Assembly: GCA_013813145.1 (NCBI GenBank)
Contig: JACCSE010000153.1
Location: 1-6,136, forward strand
Length of the DNA: 6,136 nt
From: Gemmatimonadales bacterium
GTDB taxonomy: Bacteria; Gemmatimonadota; Gemmatimonadetes; Gemmatimonadales; GWC2-71-9
Reading direction: 5' to 3'
A model generated the notes under the pieces. It had not been told where the DNA came from. It worked only from the letters and a program-made list of their open reading frames with translations, and searched no databases. Numbering within the stretch: position 1 is the stretch's first letter; each line of letters begins with the position of its first letter. A program made the translations under genes and the position numbers. Positions 1 through 6,136 of the stretch are shown here, piece after piece.

Positions 1-6
1 GCTGTT

Positions 7-30
7 CCTGCCCCCCTGCCCCCCTGCCCC
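7..30. repeat. Three perfect 8-bp GC-rich tandem repeats
   Basis: The unit CCTGCCCC occurs three times in direct succession at 7-14, 15-22 and 23-30. On the coding strand of the SprA-like gene this reads GGGGCAGG three times, beginning one base after the TAG stop. The left flank (gctgtt) does not continue the repeat. It may be a small intergenic minisatellite or a G-rich structure-forming element; no hairpin terminator is visible in these 31 bases. Confidence 0.8.
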
Positions 31-31
31 G

Positions 32-3000
32 CTACCGATAATCTCCCGCAAACAGCGACAACTGAAACGACGCGATGATCGAGATCTGCGAGGTGCGCCG
101 GTTCAGGTGGCGGGCGTCGTTCAGGGAGTAGCCGACCTGAAGGCCGGCGCTGATGGTCTGCAGCAGATCGGTATCGAGGCCGCCGCGCAGCTCTCGGCGG
201 GTGACGTCGGAGATGATCAGGCAGGTCGTCTGATCTCCCTGTTCCAGACAGGTTCGGGCGCTGGTGGAGAACAGGCTCAACGAGCTGCGCACCTGCTTCC
301 GCGAGGGGCTCACCGAGCGCGGCAGCCGAAAGGCATAGTTGAACGATCCGGTGAGGTCATCCTGGTCGAGCTGCGTCTGGTTACCGTTGGACTCGTTCAC
401 CTGGTCGAGCGAGTTGACGCCCACGGTGAACGCCATGCCGTTTCGGAGACTGACCTGCACGTCGGGCGTGATCGCCGACGACTCGATCGCGCTGAGCGCC
501 GGAGCGCCGGACCGGTTCCCCTGAACCGAGCTCCCCTCCCGCTGCCGGAAGGTGGTGCCGACGGCGACCAGGGCCAACGGCCCGGTGCGGAACGTGCGGC
601 TCCAGCGCAGGTTGCCCACCGGCCATTCGCGCTGGTGGGTCTCGATCTCGACGAAGCCGGTGCTGACCCGCTGGAATCGCGTGGTTCGGGTGAGGGCGTG
701 CGAGAGGGTGAAGGTGAACCCAAGCGGCAGGTCGGCGCCGCTGCTGAGCGCCGCGGTTCGCGATTCGGACGCGCCGATCGCCGACGCGTCCTCCTGTCCC
801 AGAAAGTTCGACAGGTTCCCGAGCCCAAGCTGATACTTGAGGCTCGGGTCGAAGGCGGTGAGGTCGAAGGTCGACGTGCGCACCAGGCGGGTGCTCACGT
901 CGAGCGGCCGAATCCGCCCGAACCACCGGCCGATCCGGCTGCTGTCGCCCGCGACCAGCCGCAGCAGCCGGCCGATGTCCACCGCGGTGCCCAGCTCGTT
1001 GGACCGGCTGTTGTTCAGCGTCTGCGGCAGGATGAAGGCGCCGCTGTCGCCGCCGGCCCGGACCGGCTCCCGGCTGGTGAGCGTGCGGGAAAGCACGAAG
1101 CCGCTGCTGCTGAGGAGCCGCGGGCGCAGCCAGCTCGCGAGCGCCGGGGTGAGCGCCAGAGTAGTGGTGAGGTTGCGGTCCCGCTCCACTCCGACCGGCA
1201 TCCCGATGAGAAACTCCCGTTCGGCGTAGGCCAGGCGGCCGATCGGCGTCGAGTCGGGATAGACCCGAAGATCCCGCGTGCTGGTGAGATCGCCGCTCAG
1301 GCTGAGCATGCCGAGCGGCTGCCAGGTGAGCCCGGCGGAGTTGCGCCACAGATGGGTGAGCGCCAGCGTCGGCCGAAGCAGCGCGTCGTCGCTTCGCGCG
1401 ACCGGCAGGCGGAACGCCGTTGTGTTCGCCTCGTTGCGATCGAGTCCGCTGGTAAGGCGCACCCTCGAGGGCACCAGGCTGATGTCCGCCCGGCCCAGCG
1501 CTTTGCCCAGTTCCCCTCCACTGAGCCAGTCGGGCAGGTTGTCCACTAGACCGCCCAGCGGCAGCCGGAAGCCCCGGCGGCGGAGCTGCAGCAGATAGTT
1601 CAGGTTGAGCGAGTAGGCATTCGCGGTGGCGAGGGAGAGCTCGCTCTGGGTCTTACCCTGCGTCAGACTCGCCTGAAAGGAGAGCGGATCCACCAGCCCG
1701 CGGGTAAGCCAGTTGGTTCCCTGCCGATTCCGCCGTACCGCAAGCGCATAGGTGGCGCTCCACGACTCCGGCTTTCTGAGCCCCGGCAGCGCGTCGCCCC
1801 GGAGATCGGTGCCGGTGAGCAGCTCCGGATTCACCCCGGTGCGCGCATACGTCATGTTGAGCGGCACCGCCAGCCCGAGCGATGTGGGTAGGAACCGCTC
1901 CAGCCGGACATTGCCGGCGAACTGCATGACGTCGGTGCCCCGGTAGGTGGGATCCTGGTTGATCTGGCGGAACTGACCGTTCTGCCGCACATACGCCGCG
2001 CTGAAGTTGGCGACGTCGGACGCGGCGAGCCGAGCGTCCAGCGACATCGCGGTGCCGGTCTGAGACACCGGATCGCTCAGCCGGATGTCGTCCACCCAAA
2101 GCTCCATCTCCAGAGCCGTCACGGTTTCGGCGATCCGGTAGATACCGGCGGAGACCTCCTGAATCGCGGCCAGATTGGGCGGATTGATGCCCGGATCGGC
2201 GAGGTGGACCAGGTAGGGCCCCTCGCAGGCCACGTACGCCTGCGGATTCTGGGTCCCGCACTCGGCAGAGCCCGACGGCTGCTGGCCCGTGAGCCAGCGG
2301 TTCTCCAGGTCGGCTCGCAGACGGCGCCAGATCTCCAGGTCGATGACCGCTTCCGGCTCCCAGGTAATCGATCTGGCGCCGGCCCGGTAGAGATAGAAGT
2401 TCTCGTTATCACTTCCGATCTTGAGGAACGCCTGGAGATCGCCTTCCTCCCAGCCGGCGTTCCGCCCGCGGAACCAGACCCGGAGCGTGCGATAGGTGAG
2501 CAGGTTCTGCGGCCCGGCGGGAAAGCGGAGGTACGCCTCGGCTCGCTCGCCGGCGCGGAGCTCGCGGGCGATGATCCTGAGCGACCGCTCGTTGATCTGA
2601 GTGCCGCCCGACTCCCGGTCGCCGCCCCGGCGGGAGACGTCGTCCACGATTCCCGGCGGCGACTCGTACCCCAGGTCGGTGCGGTTCTCGGTCGAGATGA
2701 CCGAGACGGACACCTCTCCGCTCGGCTGCCCGACGGCTCCGGAGAGCCCCAGGATCGGCGTGTCGGACCGCCGGGTCCAGGGCGAACCGACGAACCGAAG
2801 CCGAGCCATGGCGAGGCGAGCCGCGATGTCCGGCTGCCCGGTGTCCTGCGGGGTTGCGAACGTGATCCGGAGCTGCCGCACCAGACGGAGGCTCGGCGTG
2901 TTGATCACCTGGTTCGGCGCCCGGAGCGGGATGCGGTACAGCTTCCAGACCGCCGAGCGCCCCTGTGCGTCCGTCGACCGGACGCCCTCGCGGACGAAGA

Positions 3001-6000
3001 AGCTGTCCGCCGCGAGGTCCACGATGTAGCGGAAGACGTTCTCGTTGGTCCCCTCGGCGTTGAGGAGCTGGTCACCGTCGAGGTCCTCGGTGTCGAGCAC
3101 GCCGTTGCCACGAGTGCAGCGGCTGCTGAGGTCGCCCCAGGGGAAGACCGGTACTGTCGAGCCCAGCTCGCGGCTGCAGAGCGCCAGCTCGCCGATCGGA
3201 CCCACGCCGAGCTCGAACATCTGGTCCGGCCGGTCGCTGAGGATCCCGATGTCGTCCACGGCGGCGTTGAAGATGCCGATGTCGCTGCGCTCGGTGTCGA
3301 TCCGGCCGAGGCCCACGTACTGCCGGCCGGTGAAGAGGGTGTCCGCCCCGCTCACCTGCAAGGTGTCGGGGGCGATGGCGACGGCGTCTTCGTTCACCGT
3401 CCCGAGATCCACCACCAGCCGCACCCCCGCCGAGTCGGCCGGCTCGCCGACCGGTTGGAAGAGCCAGAACTCCAGGAACTCGTCGCGGGTGAGATCGAGG
3501 CCGGTGGTGCTGAGCGCCGTCACCATCGAGCGCCAGCGGGGGGCGAAGTCGCGGCGCGGCTGGCTCCATCTGGACGCGTTGTTCCGCTGCACGATGCCGC
3601 CGGCGGTGTCGGCGTGCAGGGTGAGGAACAGGACCGGCTCGGGCGCCTCGCCGCGGCCGGCCAGGCGGATCAGCGTGTCTATGTCCTGCGGCCGCAGCTC
3701 GAGTGGATTGGGGTCGCCGGGAGCGCGCGGCACCAGGTTCTGCCAGGTGAGCGCGACCGCGTCCTCCGGGAGGAATCCGCTGCCGAACCCGATATCCTCC
3801 AGCCCGGCCGCGGTCTGGGGCGCGCTGCCGAACTCCCATTGCGCCTCGCGCAGCGGCACCTGGAAGCCGGCCTCCGACTCGAACTCCTCCAGATACGCCT
3901 CCCCCGACCGGTTGGGGTCGGGACTGGTGAAGGCGTACTCCGCGTTGACGTCGAGCAGCGAGGGAGCGGTGGCTGGGCTGGACGTGAGGCTGTTGAGGAA
4001 TCGGCTGATGGCCTGGGGCTTGAAGTGGAGCTCGGTGTTGACTCCGCCGATGAGGTTGGCGGTGGCCTCGAAGCCGAGCGCGGGCCGGGTGAAGGCGCTC
4101 TGCTCGCGCTGGTACATCCCGATCACATTCACCGCGCCCACGTCGCCGAGCGAGTAGCGGGTACTCATCCCCAGAATCGTCGTCGGCGCCACGGCGAAGA
4201 TCCCGCGCTCCTCGAACCGCGCCGTCACCTGAGCCGACCCCTGGCCGAAGAGTGCGTCGGGGTTCAGGAACGTCACCTGTCCCAGATCGTAGGAGATGTT
4301 GTAGTCCACCCCCTTCTCCAGCCGCCGCCCGCCGACGTAGAGCTGCTCGCTCTCCTCCCGCACCTGAAGGGCGTTGAGGTTGAGGGTCGACCGGTCCCCC
4401 CCGCCGGCGGCGTCGTACTGGAGCCGCAGGGTGAACTTGGCCGGGGGCCCCTGATTCAAAACCAGATAGAGCGGCGTCCGGTACAGTGAGTCCGAGGCCT
4501 CGGCCGGAGTGAGCCGCGCCGGGTCGGCGAACGGAGTAAGGTGGGGAAAGACGACGTACGCGTCCCGCACCACCTGACTGGCCGCCTCGAGATCCTGGGT
4601 GCGGGGAAAGAGCCGGTTCACCCGGTCGAAGAGCGTCGGGTTGCTCGGCAGGGCAAGTCCGAGCTGCTGGAGATAGGTCTCCGAAGCCCCCGACAGCGGG
4701 CGCTCCGACCGGTTCAGGCTGATCCCGACCGACAGCGTCGAGGCCTCGAGGTCGGCGCCTGCCACCCGGTAGATCTGGCGCATCTCGTGCCGGAAGGTGG
4801 GCTCGCCGGGCTCCTGGAGCGGGCGGACGATCAACTCCAGCACGTCGCCGGACCCCTGACCTTGATCCACTTCGGGAAAGGTCCCGACAGTGCCGCCGTC
4901 CGCCGTCCGGAAGCTCACCGCCAGATAGTCGTTCTGGTCCAGCTTGGTCCCGAGAGCGATCCAGAGCCCCGAAGCATCCAGGTAGTAGTCGCGGCCCTGG
5001 ATGAGCAGCTCCCACCGGACCGGGCCCACCGGCGTCCCCGCGCCGTCGCTGCGCCGCCCGGTGGCGTAGATGCCGCCCAGATTGGGATTGATCCCGCTGT
5101 TTCCGCTGGCTGCCCGGTAGCGGTAGACCCGGATCTCGGTCGGACGGTACGAGGGGGCGAGCTGGTTCGGGTCGAGATTGAGGATGTCGAGCGCCGGGTA
5201 GCCCGGCAGGCTGTCGGGATCGACCACCCAGAAGAACCGGCCGCTCTCGAAGTCGAGGTCGCGTACCTGGCGGTCCTGCGCCTGGCTCGTGGTTTGCCCC
5301 ACGGAGTAGGTCCGCTCGGCCACCACGCTTCCCTTCTGGGTCGCCGCCAGCGTCTGGAACTGGATTGGGCCGAACTCGAAGGTGGCGTTGACGCCGAAGT
5401 TGTTGGCGGGCACGGCGGCGGTGATAAAACGGGAGGGCGGAGGCTGGAAAACCACGGTGCCCACATCGATGCGGCGGATGATTTCGTCCTGGAGTCCCTC
5501 GTAGTAGATCTGGATGTCGTTGTTGCCGGAGTATTCCCGCTCGGTGTCGAAGTCCACGTTGACGTGGACCCGCTGGCCCAGGAGCCCGCTGGACCGGATG
5601 TTGACCTGGTTGTCCAGGCTCGGTGCCTTGAACTGGCCCCGACAGCCGGAACTGGGATCGAGCGACAGGGCCGGGCTGCAGCGCTCCTCCCGGGTTCGAT
5701 CGGTGCGAACCTCCAGCCGTGCCTGGCCGTCCAGTTGGAGGTCGGCATACTTGGACGGGAGACCCAGCAGATTCCGGCGGGGTGGCTCCTCCTCGCCCTC
5801 GGTCGCGGCCGTCTCCTCGACCGGCACGCCGTAGAGGGCCAGGAGCCGGTGGCTGAGGGCACGGTTCGCCCGGTCGCGGATGAGAGCGGCGCCGACGGCG
5901 CTGTCGAACGAGGCGGCGTACAGCGTGCCGGCGCCCTGCGGCGCGCCCAACCAGGGAGCCCGAAGGACGGCCGGCTGCTGCAACGAGAGCGGCGGCTGGT

Positions 6001-6100
6001 CGAAACCGAGCCGCAACCCTGGCGCCGTCGTGTCCGTCTGTGCGGTGAGAACCCCGGGCAATGCGCAAAGGCAGCCCAGGACGACCAGAAACCGTATCAC
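32..6100 (-). CDS. sprA: SprA/Sov-family T9SS outer-membrane translocon protein
   Basis: In Bacteroidota, SprA/Sov forms the very large outer-membrane beta-barrel through which T9SS cargo leaves the cell, working with PorV and a plug protein. Seen here: residues 1-20 form a signal peptide. Residues 111-292 match the SprA N-terminal region, with 'VDFDTE' at 182-187 and 'EGLQDEIIRRIDVG' at 201-214. An acidic loop 'LDTEDLDGD' lies at 1002-1010, leading into 'ENVFRYIVDL'. A predicted beta-sandwich at about 1170-1345 ends in 'LWVDDIRLSD', followed by 'RFLPTSLGLAVPL' at 1402-1414. Amphipathic beta-strands continue to the C-terminus. At 2022 residues it is shorter than F. johnsoniae SprA or P. gingivalis Sov (about 2400-2500), but start, stop and the recognised segments are all present, so it looks complete. 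The GTG start is chosen because it directly precedes the signal peptide and overlaps an upstream TGA; no Shine-Dalgarno is evident. Family call is confident; T9SS function in this organism is inferred. Confidence 0.9.
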   Translation of the reverse strand: MIRFLVVLGCLCALPGVLTAQTDTTAPGLRLGFDQPPLSLQQPAVLRAPWLGAPQGAGTLYAASFDSAVGAALIRDRANRALSHRLLALYGVPVEETAATEGEEEPPRRNLLGLPSKYADLQLDGQARLEVRTDRTREERCSPALSLDPSSGCRGQFKAPSLDNQVNIRSSGLLGQRVHVNVDFDTEREYSGNNDIQIYYEGLQDEIIRRIDVGTVVFQPPPSRFITAAVPANNFGVNATFEFGPIQFQTLAATQKGSVVAERTYSVGQTTSQAQDRQVRDLDFESGRFFWVVDPDSLPGYPALDILNLDPNQLAPSYRPTEIRVYRYRAASGNSGINPNLGGIYATGRRSDGAGTPVGPVRWELLIQGRDYYLDASGLWIALGTKLDQNDYLAVSFRTADGGTVGTFPEVDQGQGSGDVLELIVRPLQEPGEPTFRHEMRQIYRVAGADLEASTLSVGISLNRSERPLSGASETYLQQLGLALPSNPTLFDRVNRLFPRTQDLEAASQVVRDAYVVFPHLTPFADPARLTPAEASDSLYRTPLYLVLNQGPPAKFTLRLQYDAAGGGDRSTLNLNALQVREESEQLYVGGRRLEKGVDYNISYDLGQVTFLNPDALFGQGSAQVTARFEERGIFAVAPTTILGMSTRYSLGDVGAVNVIGMYQREQSAFTRPALGFEATANLIGGVNTELHFKPQAISRFLNSLTSSPATAPSLLDVNAEYAFTSPDPNRSGEAYLEEFESEAGFQVPLREAQWEFGSAPQTAAGLEDIGFGSGFLPEDAVALTWQNLVPRAPGDPNPLELRPQDIDTLIRLAGRGEAPEPVLFLTLHADTAGGIVQRNNASRWSQPRRDFAPRWRSMVTALSTTGLDLTRDEFLEFWLFQPVGEPADSAGVRLVVDLGTVNEDAVAIAPDTLQVSGADTLFTGRQYVGLGRIDTERSDIGIFNAAVDDIGILSDRPDQMFELGVGPIGELALCSRELGSTVPVFPWGDLSSRCTRGNGVLDTEDLDGDQLLNAEGTNENVFRYIVDLAADSFFVREGVRSTDAQGRSAVWKLYRIPLRAPNQVINTPSLRLVRQLRITFATPQDTGQPDIAARLAMARLRFVGSPWTRRSDTPILGLSGAVGQPSGEVSVSVISTENRTDLGYESPPGIVDDVSRRGGDRESGGTQINERSLRIIARELRAGERAEAYLRFPAGPQNLLTYRTLRVWFRGRNAGWEEGDLQAFLKIGSDNENFYLYRAGARSITWEPEAVIDLEIWRRLRADLENRWLTGQQPSGSAECGTQNPQAYVACEGPYLVHLADPGINPPNLAAIQEVSAGIYRIAETVTALEMELWVDDIRLSDPVSQTGTAMSLDARLAASDVANFSAAYVRQNGQFRQINQDPTYRGTDVMQFAGNVRLERFLPTSLGLAVPLNMTYARTGVNPELLTGTDLRGDALPGLRKPESWSATYALAVRRNRQGTNWLTRGLVDPLSFQASLTQGKTQSELSLATANAYSLNLNYLLQLRRRGFRLPLGGLVDNLPDWLSGGELGKALGRADISLVPSRVRLTSGLDRNEANTTAFRLPVARSDDALLRPTLALTHLWRNSAGLTWQPLGMLSLSGDLTSTRDLRVYPDSTPIGRLAYAEREFLIGMPVGVERDRNLTTTLALTPALASWLRPRLLSSSGFVLSRTLTSREPVRAGGDSGAFILPQTLNNSRSNELGTAVDIGRLLRLVAGDSSRIGRWFGRIRPLDVSTRLVRTSTFDLTAFDPSLKYQLGLGNLSNFLGQEDASAIGASESRTAALSSGADLPLGFTFTLSHALTRTTRFQRVSTGFVEIETHQREWPVGNLRWSRTFRTGPLALVAVGTTFRQREGSSVQGNRSGAPALSAIESSAITPDVQVSLRNGMAFTVGVNSLDQVNESNGNQTQLDQDDLTGSFNYAFRLPRSVSPSRKQVRSSLSLFSTSARTCLEQGDQTTCLIISDVTRRELRGGLDTDLLQTISAGLQVGYSLNDARHLNRRTSQISIIASFQLSLFAGDYR
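2066..2590 (-). other. Predicted beta-sandwich ending in the SprA 'LWVDDIRL' segment (residues 1171-1345)
   Basis: The segment includes 'AYLRFPAGPQNLLTYRTLRV', then 'DLQAFLKIGSDNENFYLYR', and ends with 'ALEMELWVDDIRLSD'. This wording matches the SprA family, which has 'VWVNELRL' at the corresponding place just before a run of membrane beta-strands. The alternation of hydrophobic and polar residues suggests a jelly-roll or carbohydrate-binding-module-like sandwich facing the periplasm or the barrel lumen. It contains the cysteine pair Cys1281 and Cys1292. The fold is inferred from the pattern, not from a structure prediction. Confidence 0.6.
3041..3094 (-). other. Acidic, possibly Ca2+-binding loop (residues 1003-1020)
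   Basis: Residues 1003-1020 contain D-T-E-D-L-D-G-D followed by N and E residues, spaced like calcium-coordinating loops of the thrombospondin-3, dockerin or EF-hand type. The match to a canonical EF-hand is imperfect because Gln replaces the usual Gly at loop position 6. As I recall, SprA homologues carry a similar 'NGxLDTEDxDxxGxL' stretch at this place, so the loop is probably a family feature. Metal binding is inferred. Confidence 0.5.
5225..5770 (-). other. SprA N-terminal conserved region (residues 111-292)
   Basis: The segment opens with 'LLGLPSKYADLQLDGQARLEV' character, runs through 'SLDNQVNIRSSGLLGQRVHV' and 'VDFDTE', and reaches 'IYYEGLQDEIIRRIDVG', then ends around 'DFESGRFFWVVD'. 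The order and wording parallel the start of Bacteroidota SprA as I remember it: a beta-strand repeat, a 'NFDT' strand, then 'LEYxGxEDEIIxKIExGN'. This is the strongest single family signature in the window. It carries one cysteine pair (Cys141 and Cys153) in a loop not expected from the core motif. The boundaries are approximate, and the comparison is from memory rather than an alignment. Confidence 0.75.
6041..6100 (-). other. Signal peptide of the SprA-like protein
   Basis: The first 20 residues have a short basic n-region (MIR), a hydrophobic core (FLVVLGCLCALPGVL) and a small-residue end LTA before QTDTT, consistent with signal peptidase I cleavage after Ala20. This fits Sec export to the periplasm and then insertion in the outer membrane. 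The frame stays open for 12 more codons to the window edge, but they include no ATG, GTG or TTG. A start beyond the window would give a longer, less typical n-region, so GTG at 6100-6098 is preferred. Confidence 0.8.
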
Positions 6101-6135
6101 TCTAGCGGATCGGGGCGAGGCTTGAGAATGATGGA
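6097..6135 (-). CDS. 3' end of an upstream gene, product unknown (partial)
   Basis: The minus strand reads 12 codons, SIILKPRPDPLE, ending in a TGA at 6099-6097 that overlaps the GTG start of the SprA-like gene (GTGA, 4 bases shared). Such overlaps are typical of coupled genes in one operon, and the absence of a clear Shine-Dalgarno before the GTG fits reinitiation by terminating ribosomes. The tail is too short to identify. In Bacteroidota, as I recall, ruvA often lies just upstream of sprA, but nothing here shows RuvA. A second minus-strand frame also ends nearby, at a TAG at 6104-6102, so this frame choice is likely rather than certain. Confidence 0.5.
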   Translation of the reverse strand, partial: SIILKPRPDPLE

Positions 6136-6136
6136 T

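Noticed and set aside
1..31. Rho-independent terminator after the SprA-like gene
   Set aside because: There is no inverted repeat and no U-tract on the coding strand in the visible 31 bases, only direct G-rich repeats.
2204..4489. Long antisense open frame (761 codons) on the plus strand, with another at 107-1549
   Set aside because: Both frames are codon-aligned opposite the SprA-like gene. Stops there would need TTA, CTA or TCA codons in the real gene, and these are rare in GC-rich coding DNA, so long open frames are expected. The translations are Arg/Ala/Gly/Glu-rich without domains.
3072..6068. 998-codon frame on the same strand as the SprA-like gene
   Set aside because: It overlaps the real gene in another frame and gives a low-complexity Arg/Pro/Gly/Ala translation with no family signature. 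It is a by-product of high GC.
6065..6073. Possible lipobox (VVLGC) in the signal peptide
   Set aside because: Cys10 lies too early, the -2 residue is Leu, and strongly hydrophobic residues continue after it to a good signal peptidase I site. A barrel protein is not expected to be a lipoprotein.
6128..6136. Possible divergent gene start (ATG ATG GAT) on the plus strand, preceded by GAGG
   Set aside because: Only three codons are visible, and the space between the two starts is too short for two promoters. The GTGA overlap on the minus strand is a better explanation of this edge.

Overview
The window holds essentially one gene: a 2022-codon CDS on the minus strand (6100 down to 32) encoding a SprA/Sov-family protein, the giant outer-membrane translocon subunit of the type IX secretion system (T9SS, also called the gliding-motility/Por system). 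The assignment rests on several family-typical segments recognised by eye: an 'IYYEGLQDEIIRRIDVG' segment near the N-terminus, an 'NGVLDTEDLDGD' acidic loop in the middle, an 'LWVDDIRLSD' segment followed by 'RFLPTSLGLAVPL' before the C-terminal third, and a beta-strand-rich C-terminus. No database search was run.

Layout, reading the minus strand from the right edge: the last 12 codons and TGA of an upstream gene (6135-6097) overlap the GTG start of the SprA-like gene in a GTGA arrangement, which suggests an operon and translational coupling. The SprA-like gene then fills the window to its TAG at 34-32. Beyond it, the last 31 bases carry three perfect 8-bp GC-rich tandem repeats. There is no gene-free stretch over 40 bases. 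I see no RNA gene, mobile element, CRISPR array, promoter or terminator.

The DNA is GC-rich, the protein is rich in Arg, Ala, Leu and Pro, and the start is GTG. A SprA homologue in such a background suggests a high-GC member of the FCB supergroup. Gemmatimonadota is my best guess; a high-GC Bacteroidota/Rhodothermota lineage is the alternative. This is inference from style, not a phylogeny.

The main points beyond the family call are as follows. The eight cysteines of the predicted mature chain fall into four close pairs, which suggests four local disulfides. The protein is about 400 residues shorter than the well-studied SprA and Sov. The upstream gene is coupled to it. G-rich repeats directly follow the stop codon. 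I found no convincing evidence of an entirely new system here. The biological interest is a T9SS-type translocon in what is probably a non-Bacteroidota genome.
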